Origin: an uncultured Collinsella sp.
GTDB taxonomy: Bacteria > Actinomycetota > Coriobacteriia > Coriobacteriales > Coriobacteriaceae
Direction of reading: 5' to 3'
Assembly (NCBI GenBank): GCA_900758845.1
Contig: CAAESW010000003.1
Location: forward strand, 1-50,246
Length of the DNA: 50,246 nt
Shown here: positions 42,826 to 50,246 of the stretch, one piece after another
Position numbering within the stretch: position 1 is the stretch's first letter
How the letters are laid out: each line of letters starts with the position of its first letter
Translations under genes and position numbers: made by a program
The notes under the pieces: model-generated
What the model was told of the DNA's origin: nothing
The model's database searches: none
Seen by the model: only the letters and a program-made list of their open reading frames with translations

Positions 42826-44238
42826 TTATGCCTTGTCGTCCTCGTGCAGACGGCGGCGGTAATTGGCGGCCCAGCCCTCAATATTTACCTGACGGGCGCG
42901 GCCCAGGCCGAGTGCATCTGCCGGGACCGGCTCGGTGATGACGGAGCCGGCGGCCACAAGCGCGCCGTCGCCGATCTGGGCGGGCGCGACCATCATGGTG
43001 TCGGAACCGATGAAGGCATCCTTGCCGATGACGGTCTTGTGCTTGTGCACGCCATCGTAGTTGCAGGTGATGGAGCCCGCGCCCACGTTGACACCGGAGC
43101 CCATGGTGGTGTCGCCGATGTAGGACAGGTGCGGCACCTTAGAGCCCTCGCCGATCGTGGACTTCTTGATTTCCACGTGCGTGCCGGCCTTGGAGCCGTC
43201 GAGCATGTGGGTGCCCGGGCGCAGGTAGGCGCGCGGGCCGCAGTCGACGCCGTTCTCGATGACGGCCTCGATGGCGATGGTCTCATCGATGGTGCAGCCG
43301 CTGCCGACGGTGGTGTCGGTGAGGCGACTGTTGGGGCCGAGCTGGCATTCCTCGCCCACGGTGACGTGGCCGATCAGATGCGTCTGCGGCCACACGACGG
43401 CGTCGCGGCCGATAACGGCGTCGGGGCCGATCCAGGCCTGCGTGGGATCGATGAACGTGACGCCCTCGGCCATCCAGTGCTCGTTGATGCGGTCGCGCGC
43501 AATGGCGGTGAGCTGCGCGAGCTGGATGCGGCTGTTGACGCCCAGGCCGTCGCGGTAGTCATCGCAGTGGAAGATGGAGACCGCCTGGCCGTGACCCTTG
43601 AGGATTTCGAGCATGTCGGGCAGATAGTACTCGGACTGCGCGTTGTCGTTGCCGATCTCGTTGATGTGGGCGGCGAGCTGCGCTCCGTCGAAGGCGTAGC
43701 AGCCGGCGTTGCACTCCAGCAGCGTGGCGGCCTGCTCGGGCGTGCAGTCCTTCTGCTCGATGATGCGCTCGATCTGGCCGTCGGCGCCCAGCTTGATGCG
43801 GCCGTAGCCGAAGGGGTCGGGCGGGGTCATGGTCATGACGGTGCAGGCGAGCTCGCCGGTAGCGACGGTCTGTGCGAACTTGGCGACGGTGTCGGCGGTG
43901 ATGAGCGGCAGGTCGCCGTTGAGCACGACGACCGGGCCTTGCGCGATGCCGCAGGCCTCGAGCGCGACCTTCACGGCGTGGCCGGTGCCCAGGCGCTCGG
44001 TCTGCTCGACGCACTCGACCTTGGTGGCGCTGTTGGCATAGGCGCCGTCGATGAGGGCGCGCATCTCGTCGGCGTGGCTGCCGATGACGACCACGACGCG
44101 GCTGCAGCCGGCCTTGATGGTGGCGTCGACGATCCACTGGACCATGGGCTTGCCCAGGATCTTGTGCGAAACCTTGCAGTGGTTCGACTTCATGCGGGTG
44201 CCCTCGCCGGCAGCGAGGATAATTGCGGTTGCGTCCAT
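42826..44238 (-). CDS. glmU: Bifunctional GlmU (N-acetylglucosamine-1-phosphate uridyltransferase / acetyltransferase)
   Basis: 470 residues. It acetylates GlcN-1-P and couples it to UTP, giving UDP-GlcNAc for peptidoglycan. The N-terminal uridyltransferase has AIILAAGEGTRMKSNHCKV and LNGDLPLI; the C-terminal left-handed beta helix (about 260-450) shows the hexapeptide repeats and the catalytic His-containing NVGAGSITCNYDGVHKHKT. The start at 44238 follows AGGAG; upstream in-frame codons overlap the divergent control region and are not used. It diverges from the ECF transporter operon. Confidence 0.96.
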   Translation of the reverse strand: MDATAIILAAGEGTRMKSNHCKVSHKILGKPMVQWIVDATIKAGCSRVVVVIGSHADEMRALIDGAYANSATKVECVEQTERLGTGHAVKVALEACGIAQGPVVVLNGDLPLITADTVAKFAQTVATGELACTVMTMTPPDPFGYGRIKLGADGQIERIIEQKDCTPEQAATLLECNAGCYAFDGAQLAAHINEIGNDNAQSEYYLPDMLEILKGHGQAVSIFHCDDYRDGLGVNSRIQLAQLTAIARDRINEHWMAEGVTFIDPTQAWIGPDAVIGRDAVVWPQTHLIGHVTVGEECQLGPNSRLTDTTVGSGCTIDETIAIEAVIENGVDCGPRAYLRPGTHMLDGSKAGTHVEIKKSTIGEGSKVPHLSYIGDTTMGSGVNVGAGSITCNYDGVHKHKTVIGKDAFIGSDTMMVAPAQIGDGALVAAGSVITEPVPADALGLGRARQVNIEGWAANYRRRLHEDDKA

Positions 44239-44431
44239 GTGATCTCCTGTTACGTTATAGAGACGTGTGTTTGGAAACGATACACGGCGCAATATGATAC
44301 CGCAGGCATATGTTGAGCGCGTAGCGATTGGTTTGCGGCGGTTGAGGCTTGCGCCGCCGGCGTGGCGTTTGCGCTGCTTGCGTGCGGCGTTGGCGGTGCT
44401 GCGGAGCTGTCGTTTGAGCGAGGGGACGGGG

Positions 44432-45325
44432 GTGCCCGTGGACAACATACGAGAGGAGTTTGGCGGCGAGCCCGTCGCGGCATTCTCGATGTCGCATCCG
44501 GCTGTGCCGGCACTCTATATAGTGCTGACGCTGGGGCTCACCATGTTCTCGATGCAGCCGGTGCTGATCGCGCTGTCGCTCGCGGGCGGGCTGGCATACG
44601 GCTTTGCGACCCGCGGGGCTGCTCGCACGCTGAGCGCGCTTCGCTGGCAGCTGCCGGTGATTTTGATTATCGCGCTGGTGAATCCGCTGTTTAGCGCCTC
44701 GGGTTCGACCGAGCTTTTCCATATTGGCATGCGCGCAGTGTATTTGGAGAGCATGGTATACGGCCTGTGTATGGGCGGGCTGTTTGTGGCGAGCGTGCTG
44801 TGGTTTGAGGCCGCGGCGTCGATGCTCGAATACGACAAGGTGCTCGCGCTACTGGGCAATGCCGCACCGGTGATTGCGCTCATGATTTCGATGTGCATGA
44901 GGCTTATCCCGCAGTTTTTGCGCCGCGGCCGCACGGTGCTGGCGGTGCAGGACGCGATTGATGTACCGGGGCGTGCGCCGGCCGACCCCGTGCGCTCGCG
45001 CTTGCGGGCATCGAGTGTGTTGATGGGCTGGGGCATGGAAGATTCGCTGGAGCGCGCGGACGCGATGCGCTCGCGCGGGTGGGGTGCCGCGACGCGTCGT
45101 ACGACGTATGCGAGGTATCGACTGGGGTGCAGCGACGTTGCCGCGCTGGTTGGGCTTGCGCTGTTTGGCGTGGCCACGGTGGCAGTGGCGTGGACCGCGA
45201 CGACGCAGTATTCGTTTTATCCGCAGCTCTCGGTGCCGGCGCCGTGGCCGGGCTATGTTGTGTACGCTGCCTGGATGGTGCTGCCTTGTGCGTTGCACGC
45301 GATTGATGAGAAGAGGTTTGGCTGA
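44432..45325 (+). CDS. ecfT: ECF transporter transmembrane subunit EcfT
   Basis: 297 residues with about five or six membrane helices. The energy-coupling loop between the last helices is clear (RLIPQFLRRGRTVLAVQDAIDVPG, then DSLERADAMRSRGWG), matching the paired Ala-Arg-Gly type motifs that dock on the ATPases. The start is uncertain: GTG at 44432 after GAGGGGACGG is chosen, since upstream in-frame sequence back to 44267 is Arg-rich and not membrane-like. It overlaps the ATPase gene by one base (TGATG), so translation is coupled. Confidence 0.85.
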   Translation: MPVDNIREEFGGEPVAAFSMSHPAVPALYIVLTLGLTMFSMQPVLIALSLAGGLAYGFATRGAARTLSALRWQLPVILIIALVNPLFSASGSTELFHIGMRAVYLESMVYGLCMGGLFVASVLWFEAAASMLEYDKVLALLGNAAPVIALMISMCMRLIPQFLRRGRTVLAVQDAIDVPGRAPADPVRSRLRASSVLMGWGMEDSLERADAMRSRGWGAATRRTTYARYRLGCSDVAALVGLALFGVATVAVAWTATTQYSFYPQLSVPAPWPGYVVYAAWMVLPCALHAIDEKRFG

Positions 45326-46968
45326 TGGCTCGGTTGGATAGGGGCCCGGTGTCGGGCGCGGCGTGCGGCCCGGATATGCCGGCGATTGAGGTGCGGAGCC
45401 TGAGCTTTGCCTACCCCGATGCTGATGCTGCGGTGCTCGAGGGGCTCGACTGGTCTGTTCCCCAAGGTGCGTTTGCGCTGCTTATTGGCGGTACCGGTTC
45501 GGGCAAGTCGACGCTGCTGTCGCTGCTCAAGCCCGAGATCGCTCCAGCGGGCGAGCGCACTGGCGAACTGCGCGTGCTGGGCGAGCCCGTCGCCGACATG
45601 GATGTGCGGGCATCGGCGGAGCGCGTGGGCTATGTGTTCCAGGATCCCGAGAACCAGATCGTGTGCGAAACCGTGTGGCACGAGATGGCGTTTGGCCTGG
45701 AAAACTTGGGGCTAGCACGTGATGAGATGCGTCGCCGTGTTGCCGAGACCAGCTATTTCTTTGGTCTGGAAGATTGGCTTCACCGCGATACTGACACGCT
45801 TTCGGGTGGCCGCAAGCAGCTGCTGTCGCTTGCCGCCGTCCTGGCGCTGCGCCCGCGCGTGCTGCTGCTCGACGAGCCCACGTCTCAGCTCGATCCCGTT
45901 GCCGAGAAGAATTTTCTGCACGCGCTGTTTCGCGTGAACCGTGAGCTGGGCTGCACGGTTGTTGTGGCTACGCATCAACCGCGGCCGATGCTCGAGTATG
46001 CGACGTGTGCGTACCGGATTGAGGGCGGTCGCGTGCACGAGGTGGCGGATATGGCTTCTTTGGGACGCCGAGAATCGCTGTTTTCCGATGACATGTTGGG
46101 GTGGGGTGCCATCCGATGTGCAAAAAACGGAGTATTCAGCAGGCGTGAGGACAATTTGGGCTCTCTGGAGCCGCCCGGGGACGTATCGAGCGCGAAAAAA
46201 AGTTCGGAATTGGACAAATCGTCCGAATTTGTGGCGCAAATGTCGCTCGAGAACGGCTCGGCAGCCTTCCCGCGCACGGATGGAAGCAGAATACTCCAAA
46301 AAATGCACGCCGGGTCGGCTACCACCCTGTCGGAAGGCTGGTTTCGCTACAATCGCGCGGGCGGTTGGGTGCTGCGCGGGCTCGATGTGACGTTTTCGGC
46401 CGGCGCGGTGCATGCGGTCGTGGGCGGAAACGGCTGCGGCAAGTCGACGATGCTCTCGGTGCTGGCCAAGACGGCTAAGCTGCAGCGTGGCCGCATGGTG
46501 CGTGGGGCGGCCTCGGCGGCGCTGCTGCCACAGAATCCCAAGGCATTGCTGGTCGCCGAAACGGTGTGCGACGAGCTGATGGAATGGGCTTCGACCTGCG
46601 GATACGACGAGGCCGCAGCACAGGAGCAGACAGCGCGCCTGGGTCTGGCGGGCTTGGAGACGCGTCACCCGTACGATCTTTCGGGCGGTCAGCGCCAGCT
46701 GCTTGCGTTGGCAAAGCTGCTATTGATTGGTCCGGAGCTGCTGCTGCTTGATGAGCCCACCAAGGGCCTTGACCTGGCAAGTCGCTGCATTATCGCCCGA
46801 GCCCTGCGCGAGCATGCGCAGGCTGGCGGCACCGTTGTCATTGCCACGCACGACCTAGACTTTGCCGAGCAGGTGTCCGACGATGTCGCCATGATGTTCG
46901 ACGGCGAGATCGCCTGCATGGAGCCTCCGGCAGATTTCTTTGCCGACAACGTGTTCTACAGGGCGTGA
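45325..46968 (+). CDS. ECF transporter ATPase, two fused ABC domains (EcfA-EcfA')
   Basis: 547 residues. Domain 1 (about 15-245): Walker A GGTGSGKST, LSGGRKQLLS and LLLDEPTSQLDP. Domain 2 (about 330-545): GGNGCGKST, LSGGQRQLLA, LLLDEPTKGLD. Most ECF systems use two separate ATPase genes; here they are one chain. The linker (about 255-330) has AT-richer, less regular codons and is bounded by inverted repeats GTGCA...GGAGTATTC/GAATACTCC...TGCAC (46118-46308), indicating an inserted palindromic element that keeps the frame. It powers the T and S components encoded on either side. Confidence 0.9.
   Translation: MARLDRGPVSGAACGPDMPAIEVRSLSFAYPDADAAVLEGLDWSVPQGAFALLIGGTGSGKSTLLSLLKPEIAPAGERTGELRVLGEPVADMDVRASAERVGYVFQDPENQIVCETVWHEMAFGLENLGLARDEMRRRVAETSYFFGLEDWLHRDTDTLSGGRKQLLSLAAVLALRPRVLLLDEPTSQLDPVAEKNFLHALFRVNRELGCTVVVATHQPRPMLEYATCAYRIEGGRVHEVADMASLGRRESLFSDDMLGWGAIRCAKNGVFSRREDNLGSLEPPGDVSSAKKSSELDKSSEFVAQMSLENGSAAFPRTDGSRILQKMHAGSATTLSEGWFRYNRAGGWVLRGLDVTFSAGAVHAVVGGNGCGKSTMLSVLAKTAKLQRGRMVRGAASAALLPQNPKALLVAETVCDELMEWASTCGYDEAAAQEQTARLGLAGLETRHPYDLSGGQRQLLALAKLLLIGPELLLLDEPTKGLDLASRCIIARALREHAQAGGTVVIATHDLDFAEQVSDDVAMMFDGEIACMEPPADFFADNVFYRA
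46118..46308. mobile_element. In-frame palindromic element inside the fused ECF ATPase gene
   Basis: Terminal inverted repeats of 20 nt (46118-46137 and 46289-46308) agree at GTGCA and GGAGTATTC; the six bases between differ. Inside are AATTGGAC/GTCCGAATT (46208-46230) and GGCTC/GAGCC hairpins. Composition differs from the surrounding gene. The 191-bp segment encodes about 64 residues rich in Ser, Glu and Lys between the two ATPase domains. No transposase is encoded, so it would be a non-autonomous, MITE-like or palindromic coding element. Confidence 0.55.
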
Positions 46969-46972
46969 TGCG

Positions 46973-47686
46973 ATGACGGATCATCGCGCCTCGCGCCTAC
47001 TCACAAAAATGGAGATCCCGCTGCTCCTGGCGGTGCCGGCAGTGATGACTGCGGCGTTGCTGGCGGGCATTGAGCAGGCGGCGCTTGCCATGCTTGTCGT
47101 GGTGGCGCTCGTGCTTGCACTGTTTTTTGCGGGCTACGAGGCGTCGCGCCCGGGCTTGCGCCAGATTGTGCCAACGCTGGTTCTGGCGGCGTTGGCCGCG
47201 GCGGGCCGCATCTTGTTCGGCCCCATTCCCGACTTTAAACCCGTGAGCGCCATCGCTATTATCGCGGGGGCGACGTTGGGCCGACGCAACGGCTTCATGG
47301 TCGGCGCGTTGGCAGCGCTGACCAGTAATTTCTTTTTTGGACAGGGCATGTGGACGCCGTGGCAGATGTATGCCTGGGGTCTGGTGGGCTATATCGGTGG
47401 CGCACTGGCGCATGCGGGCGCGTTTGACCGTGCCGATGGAACCGTGCGAATGCCGGCGCTGTTGGCGTATGGCTTTGCCTCGGGCTTGCTGTATGGCGTC
47501 GTGATCAACGCGTATGACATCATCGGTTTTGTGCAGCCGCTCACCTGGGCAGGCGCCGTAGCGCGTCTTGCTACGGCGGTGCCGTTCGATATCACGCACG
47601 GCCTCGCGACCTGCGTGTTCTTGGCCGCCTTGTACAAGCCTTGGTGCCGTCGCATTAACCGTGTCGTCGTGAAGTACGGGCTGTAA
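46973..47686 (+). CDS. ECF transporter substrate-specificity (S) component
   Basis: 237 residues with six membrane helices. Short Ala-rich helix 1, GRILFGPIPDFKPVSAIAIIAGATLG and FGQGMWTPWQMYAWGLVGYIGGAL are typical of S components of the vitamin/metal ECF importers. It binds the substrate and topples in the membrane when coupled to EcfT and the ATPases. The start at 46973 lies just after the ATPase stop. The pattern is shared by S proteins of unassigned substrate; no riboswitch lies upstream of the operon to hint at a vitamin. Order T-AA'-S. Confidence 0.82.
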   Translation: MTDHRASRLLTKMEIPLLLAVPAVMTAALLAGIEQAALAMLVVVALVLALFFAGYEASRPGLRQIVPTLVLAALAAAGRILFGPIPDFKPVSAIAIIAGATLGRRNGFMVGALAALTSNFFFGQGMWTPWQMYAWGLVGYIGGALAHAGAFDRADGTVRMPALLAYGFASGLLYGVVINAYDIIGFVQPLTWAGAVARLATAVPFDITHGLATCVFLAALYKPWCRRINRVVVKYGL

Positions 47687-47710
47687 GGCATTTCGCGTTC
47701 CCTCACGAAC

Positions 47711-47773
47711 TTGCGGTGGAATAGTTCTCGTTTTTGGTTATTTGCTGCCCAAACAGGAACTATTCCACCGCAA
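47711..47773. repeat. Long inverted repeat downstream of the ECF operon
   Basis: TTGCGGTGGAATAGTTC (47711-47727) and its exact complement (47757-47773) are 17-bp arms around a 29-nt T-rich loop. There is no T-tract after it. It may act as a terminator for the ECF operon or be a REP-like element. Confidence 0.65.
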
Positions 47774-47779
47774 TTTATA

Positions 47780-47820
47780 GGGGGGAGAGGGGTCACATGA
47801 TCTGTTTTCCTCTGTCCCCC
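47780..47820. repeat. GGGGACAG-type palindrome
   Basis: GGGGGAGAGG pairs with CCTCTGTCCCCC; the minus strand starts GGGGGACAGAGG. It belongs with the other GGGACAG repeats and lies between the ECF operon and xth. Confidence 0.55.
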
Positions 47821-47835
47821 AGGAATTACTTGGGG

Positions 47836-48654
47836 CTAGAGCTCTAGCGTGAGGGTGACGGGGCAGTGGTCGCTGCCGAAGATATCGCCACGGATACCGG
47901 TGTCGCGAACGTTGGCGGCGATTGAATCACTTACCAGGAAGTAATCGATGCGCCAGCCGGCGTTGTTCTTGCGGGCATTAAAGCGGTAGCTCCACCAGCT
48001 GTAGACGCCCTCGACGTCGGGGTTTACCGCGCGCCAGGTATCGGTAAAGCCGGCGTTGAGCAGCTCGGTAAACTTGCCGCGCTCCTCGTCCGAAAAGCCT
48101 GCGTTGCCGCGGTTGGACTTGGGGTTCTTAAGGTCGATCTCCTCGTGTGCCACGTTAAAGTCGCCGCAGGTTACGACGGGCTTTCCGGTCTCGCGCTCAA
48201 GCGTGCTCAAAAAGCCGCGATAGGCATCGTCCCAGGCCATGCGTACATCGATGCGCGCGAGCTCGTTTTGGGCGTTGGGCGTATAGACGTCCACGAACCA
48301 AAACTTGTCGAACTCGAGCGCACAGACGCGGCCCTCGGTTGCGGCTTGGGCGACGAGCTCGGCCGCCTCGCCCTCGCCGGCGTGGGGCAGCAGCGCATCG
48401 GCGCGCAGCACGCGCAGCGGTTCCTGGCGGCTAAAGACCGCGGTGCCCGAGTAGCCCTTGCGCTCGGCATAGCTCCAGGTTTGGTGATAGCCGGGCAGAT
48501 CGACCTGTACCTGGCCCTCCTGCAGCTTGGTCTCTTGCAGCGCTAGGATATCGACATCGAGGTCCTGCGCGATCTGGATAAAGCTCGGGTCCTTTTTGAG
48601 CACGGCGCGCAGGCCGTTGACGTTCCACGAGGCGAAAGTGTAAGTCTGAGGCAT
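47836..48654 (-). CDS. xth: Exodeoxyribonuclease III (AP endonuclease)
   Basis: 272 residues of the exonuclease III/APE1 family. FASWNVNGLRAVLKK, the Glu-containing ILALQETKLQ, the FVDVYTPNAQ strand, CGDFNVAHEEIDL with catalytic Asp and Asn, WRIDYFLVS and the final GSDHCPVTLTL with catalytic His are all present. It cuts DNA at abasic sites and removes 3' blocks in base excision repair. AAAGGA precedes the ATG. It is divergent from the sirtuin gene with a gap of about 110 bp. Confidence 0.96.
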   Translation of the reverse strand: MPQTYTFASWNVNGLRAVLKKDPSFIQIAQDLDVDILALQETKLQEGQVQVDLPGYHQTWSYAERKGYSGTAVFSRQEPLRVLRADALLPHAGEGEAAELVAQAATEGRVCALEFDKFWFVDVYTPNAQNELARIDVRMAWDDAYRGFLSTLERETGKPVVTCGDFNVAHEEIDLKNPKSNRGNAGFSDEERGKFTELLNAGFTDTWRAVNPDVEGVYSWWSYRFNARKNNAGWRIDYFLVSDSIAANVRDTGIRGDIFGSDHCPVTLTLEL

Positions 48655-48767
48655 GGTGTCCTTTCGACGGGGTTGGCAGGCTTAAGATTAACGCAACAAG
48701 AGCGGGGCGGAGTCCGCGAGTGATAGCGCGAACGCCGCCGTCCCTAAGACACGGACGGAGGACATAT

Positions 48768-48806
48768 ATGACGCAGGCAATATCGGACCCCAAACAGGCC
48801 TCATGA
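48768..48806 (+). CDS. Twelve-codon leader ORF created by duplication
   Basis: The first copy of the duplicated start region reads ATG ... TGA, giving MTQAISDPKQAS. GGAGG lies seven bases before this ATG and is the only good ribosome site here. Its stop overlaps the sirtuin ATG (ATGA, 48803-48806), so ribosomes ending here could restart on the sirtuin. It may be a recent accident without function of its own, or a sequencing or assembly duplication. Confidence 0.5.
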   Translation: MTQAISDPKQAS

Positions 48807-48837
48807 CGCAGGCAATATCGGACCCCAAACAGGTCTC
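48768..48837 (+). repeat. Tandem 35-bp duplication over the sirtuin start
   Basis: 48768-48802 and 48803-48837 are two adjacent copies of a unit starting ATGACGCAGGCAATATCGG, differing at one base (GCCTC/GTCTC). The unit length is not a multiple of three, so only the second copy is in frame with the sirtuin. Confidence 0.9.
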
Positions 48838-49555
48838 CGCCGCGCTGGTGGAGCTGTTCGAAACCCATAGCAACGTGGTCTTCTTTGGCGGCGCGGGCGT
48901 TTCCACGGCGAGTGGCATCCCCGATTTCCGCAGCGTGGATGGTCTGTATCACCAGCGGTTTTCCTATCCGCCCGAGACTATGCTCTCGCACAGCTTCTAC
49001 GAGGCGCATCCGGCGGAGTTTTTCGACTTCTACCGGACCAAGATGATCGCCCTTAACGCCAAGCCCAACCACTGCCACGTCAAGCTGGCGGAGCTGGAGC
49101 GCGCCGGCAAGCTCGACGCCGTGGTGACGCAAAACATCGATGGCCTGCACCAGATGGCCGGCTCGCAGCGCGTGTTCGAGCTGCACGGATCGGTCCACCG
49201 CAATATCTGCCAGACGTGCGGCGCGGTCTACAGCGCCGAATGGATTTGCTCACGCGAGCACGAGGACGCCGCGGGCGTGCCCGTGTGCCCTGCGTGCGGC
49301 GGTCGCATCAAGCCCGATGTAGTCCTCTACGAAGAGCCGCTCGATGAGCGCGTGCTTACCGGCGCCGTTGCTGCCATCGCCGCAGCCGACGCCCTCGTCG
49401 TGGGCGGGACCTCGCTCGTAGTGTATCCGGCGGCGGGTCTCACGCGTTACTTTACTGGCGATACGCTGGCCATTTGCAATTTGGCGCCCACCGATCAGGA
49501 TGCAAATGCCGACCTGCTGATTTCTTGCGACATCGCGGCTGCGTTTGCGTTCTAG
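48803..49555 (+). CDS. cobB: Sirtuin, NAD-dependent protein deacylase
   Basis: 250 residues. GGAGVSTASGIPDFRS binds NAD; TQNIDGLHQMAGS and HGSVHRNIC contain the catalytic His; CQTCGA and CPACGG are the zinc-binding pairs; GTSLVVYPAAGL closes the Rossmann fold. It removes acyl groups from protein lysines at the expense of NAD. There is no Shine-Dalgarno immediately before its ATG; translation probably depends on the overlapping leader ORF. The gene symbol is by family, since paralogues (SrtN) exist. Confidence 0.93.
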   Translation: MTQAISDPKQVSAALVELFETHSNVVFFGGAGVSTASGIPDFRSVDGLYHQRFSYPPETMLSHSFYEAHPAEFFDFYRTKMIALNAKPNHCHVKLAELERAGKLDAVVTQNIDGLHQMAGSQRVFELHGSVHRNICQTCGAVYSAEWICSREHEDAAGVPVCPACGGRIKPDVVLYEEPLDERVLTGAVAAIAAADALVVGGTSLVVYPAAGLTRYFTGDTLAICNLAPTDQDANADLLISCDIAAAFAF

Positions 49556-49627
49556 CCCGCGCGCGCGGATACAATAGAAAGACTGATTGCAAAACGACCC
49601 CGCCGCCAGCGCCCGAGCGCGGCGGCG
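49545..49627 (+). promoter_or_regulatory. folP promoter and leader hairpin
   Basis: TTGCGT (49545-49550) and TACAAT (49570-49575) are spaced by 19 bp, starting inside the sirtuin 3' end. In the leader CGCCGC and GCGC pair with GCGC and GGCGGCG (49601-49627), a strong hairpin 22 bp before folP without a T-run. Confidence 0.45.
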
Positions 49628-49649
49628 TGGGCATTTTAGGAGGATGTTC

Positions 49650-50246
49650 ATGGCGAACGACAGCAAGACATGGCGGTGCGGAAAGTACGAGCTCAGCTTT
49701 GACCGTCCGCGCATCATGGGCGTCCTCAACGTGACGCCCGATTCGTTTAGCGACGGCGGTGAGCACTTTGACCAGGATGCCGCTATCGAGTACGGCCTGG
49801 CGATGCTCGATGCCGGCGCCGACATCATCGACGTGGGCGGCGAGTCCACGCGCCCCGGCTTTACCCCGGTCAACCCCGACGAGGAGGCGCGTCGCGTGCT
49901 GCCCGTCGTGCGCGCGCTCGCCAAAGAGGGTGCCATTGTCTCCATCGACACGCGTCATGTGGCGGTTGCCAAGGCGGCTGTGCGCTGCGGTGCTTCGATT
50001 GTCAACGACGTGACGGGTTTCACCGATCCCAAGATGGTTGAGTTCGTTAAGACGAGCACCTGCGGCGTCATCGTAATGCACGCCGGCGAGGTCGCCACAC
50101 CCGCACGCACGCACGCGACGGTGCAGCTCGATACCTCGGCTGCGGCGTTTGTTGCCGAGAAGGCACGCGAAGCGGCTGTCGAGGCCGCGCGCGAGGCCGA
50201 GAAGCCGGCCCGTCGCCGTCGAGGCAAGTTGCTGGGCGAGCCCAAG
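49650..50246 (+). CDS. folP: Dihydropteroate synthase, 3' end beyond the window
   Basis: 199 codons are visible with no stop. It joins p-aminobenzoate to pterin pyrophosphate in folate synthesis. IMGVLNVTPDSFSDGG and GGESTRPGF are the two substrate-binding signatures; VSIDTRH and IVNDVTGF follow. AGGAGGATGTTC precedes the ATG. After VIVMHAGE (about 139-146) the usual short loop is replaced by at least 50 residues rich in Ala, Glu, Lys and Arg, up to the window edge. Folate made here supports PurN at 30865. Confidence 0.94.
   Translation, partial: MANDSKTWRCGKYELSFDRPRIMGVLNVTPDSFSDGGEHFDQDAAIEYGLAMLDAGADIIDVGGESTRPGFTPVNPDEEARRVLPVVRALAKEGAIVSIDTRHVAVAKAAVRCGASIVNDVTGFTDPKMVEFVKTSTCGVIVMHAGEVATPARTHATVQLDTSAAAFVAEKAREAAVEAAREAEKPARRRRGKLLGEPK

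Noticed and set aside
42811..44316. Long plus-strand open frame opposite glmU
   Set aside because: GlmU is certain from motifs on the other strand; this frame is Gly/Val/Asp repetitive and lacks a start signal.

Overview
The window is about 50 kb of GC-rich bacterial chromosome, apart from one AT-richer stretch. Protein flavour and gene content (NfnAB, a fused ECF ATPase, class B sortase, C-terminally extended L9) suggest a gut actinobacterium of the Coriobacteriia, most like Collinsella. That taxonomic call is inference from memory, not a search. Both ends cut genes: a sortase-anchored surface protein on the left and folP on the right.

Layout: 1-3 kb holds the end of an MPSTG-anchored protein, a bactofilin-repeat membrane protein and a TRIC/UPF0126 channel. 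3.1-3.6 kb holds two tRNA-Ser genes and a strongly folded element that carries an inverted copy of a tRNA 3' end. 4-10.9 kb is housekeeping: rpsF-ssb-rpsR-rplI, dnaB, purA, purD and a Nudix hydrolase. 11-13.7 kb is an ABC exporter plus an unknown membrane protein. 13.8-18.7 kb is carA-carB, with a PyrR-type hairpin next to the carA ribosome binding site. 18.8-24.1 kb is the AT-richer accessory island: a mannose-family PTS (IIB-IIC-IID, no IIA) behind a perfect 38-bp palindrome, its probable GntR/UTRA regulator, an HSL-type esterase, and a Phd/RelE-type toxin-antitoxin pair. 24.3-31.6 kb has purE, a class B sortase, a MoaE-like protein, a CmpB-type membrane protein, and purF-purM-purN. 31.7-38 kb has a lone PTS IIA, a parvulin-type foldase, YqeY, a polar amino-acid ABC importer and a cytidylate-kinase-like protein. 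38.1-44.2 kb is all minus strand: nfnB/nfnA, pth, prs and glmU. 44.4-47.7 kb is an ECF vitamin/metal transporter (T, fused A-A', S). The window ends with xth, a sirtuin and folP.

Functionally, the core genes feed nucleotide synthesis (prs to purF/D/N/M/E/A, carAB for pyrimidines and arginine, folP for folate), with NfnAB balancing NADH, NADPH and ferredoxin.

The most unusual material is non-coding. Three hairpins (18713-18795, 24174-24261, 41541-41614) share a conserved core of about 30 nt inside long, nearly perfect arms whose sequences are unrelated between copies; two of them, inverted, bracket the AT-rich island. A 191-bp palindromic element sits in frame inside the fused ECF ATPase gene. 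A family of GGGACAG-headed palindromes is scattered between genes. The sirtuin start region is duplicated in tandem, creating a coupled 12-codon leader.
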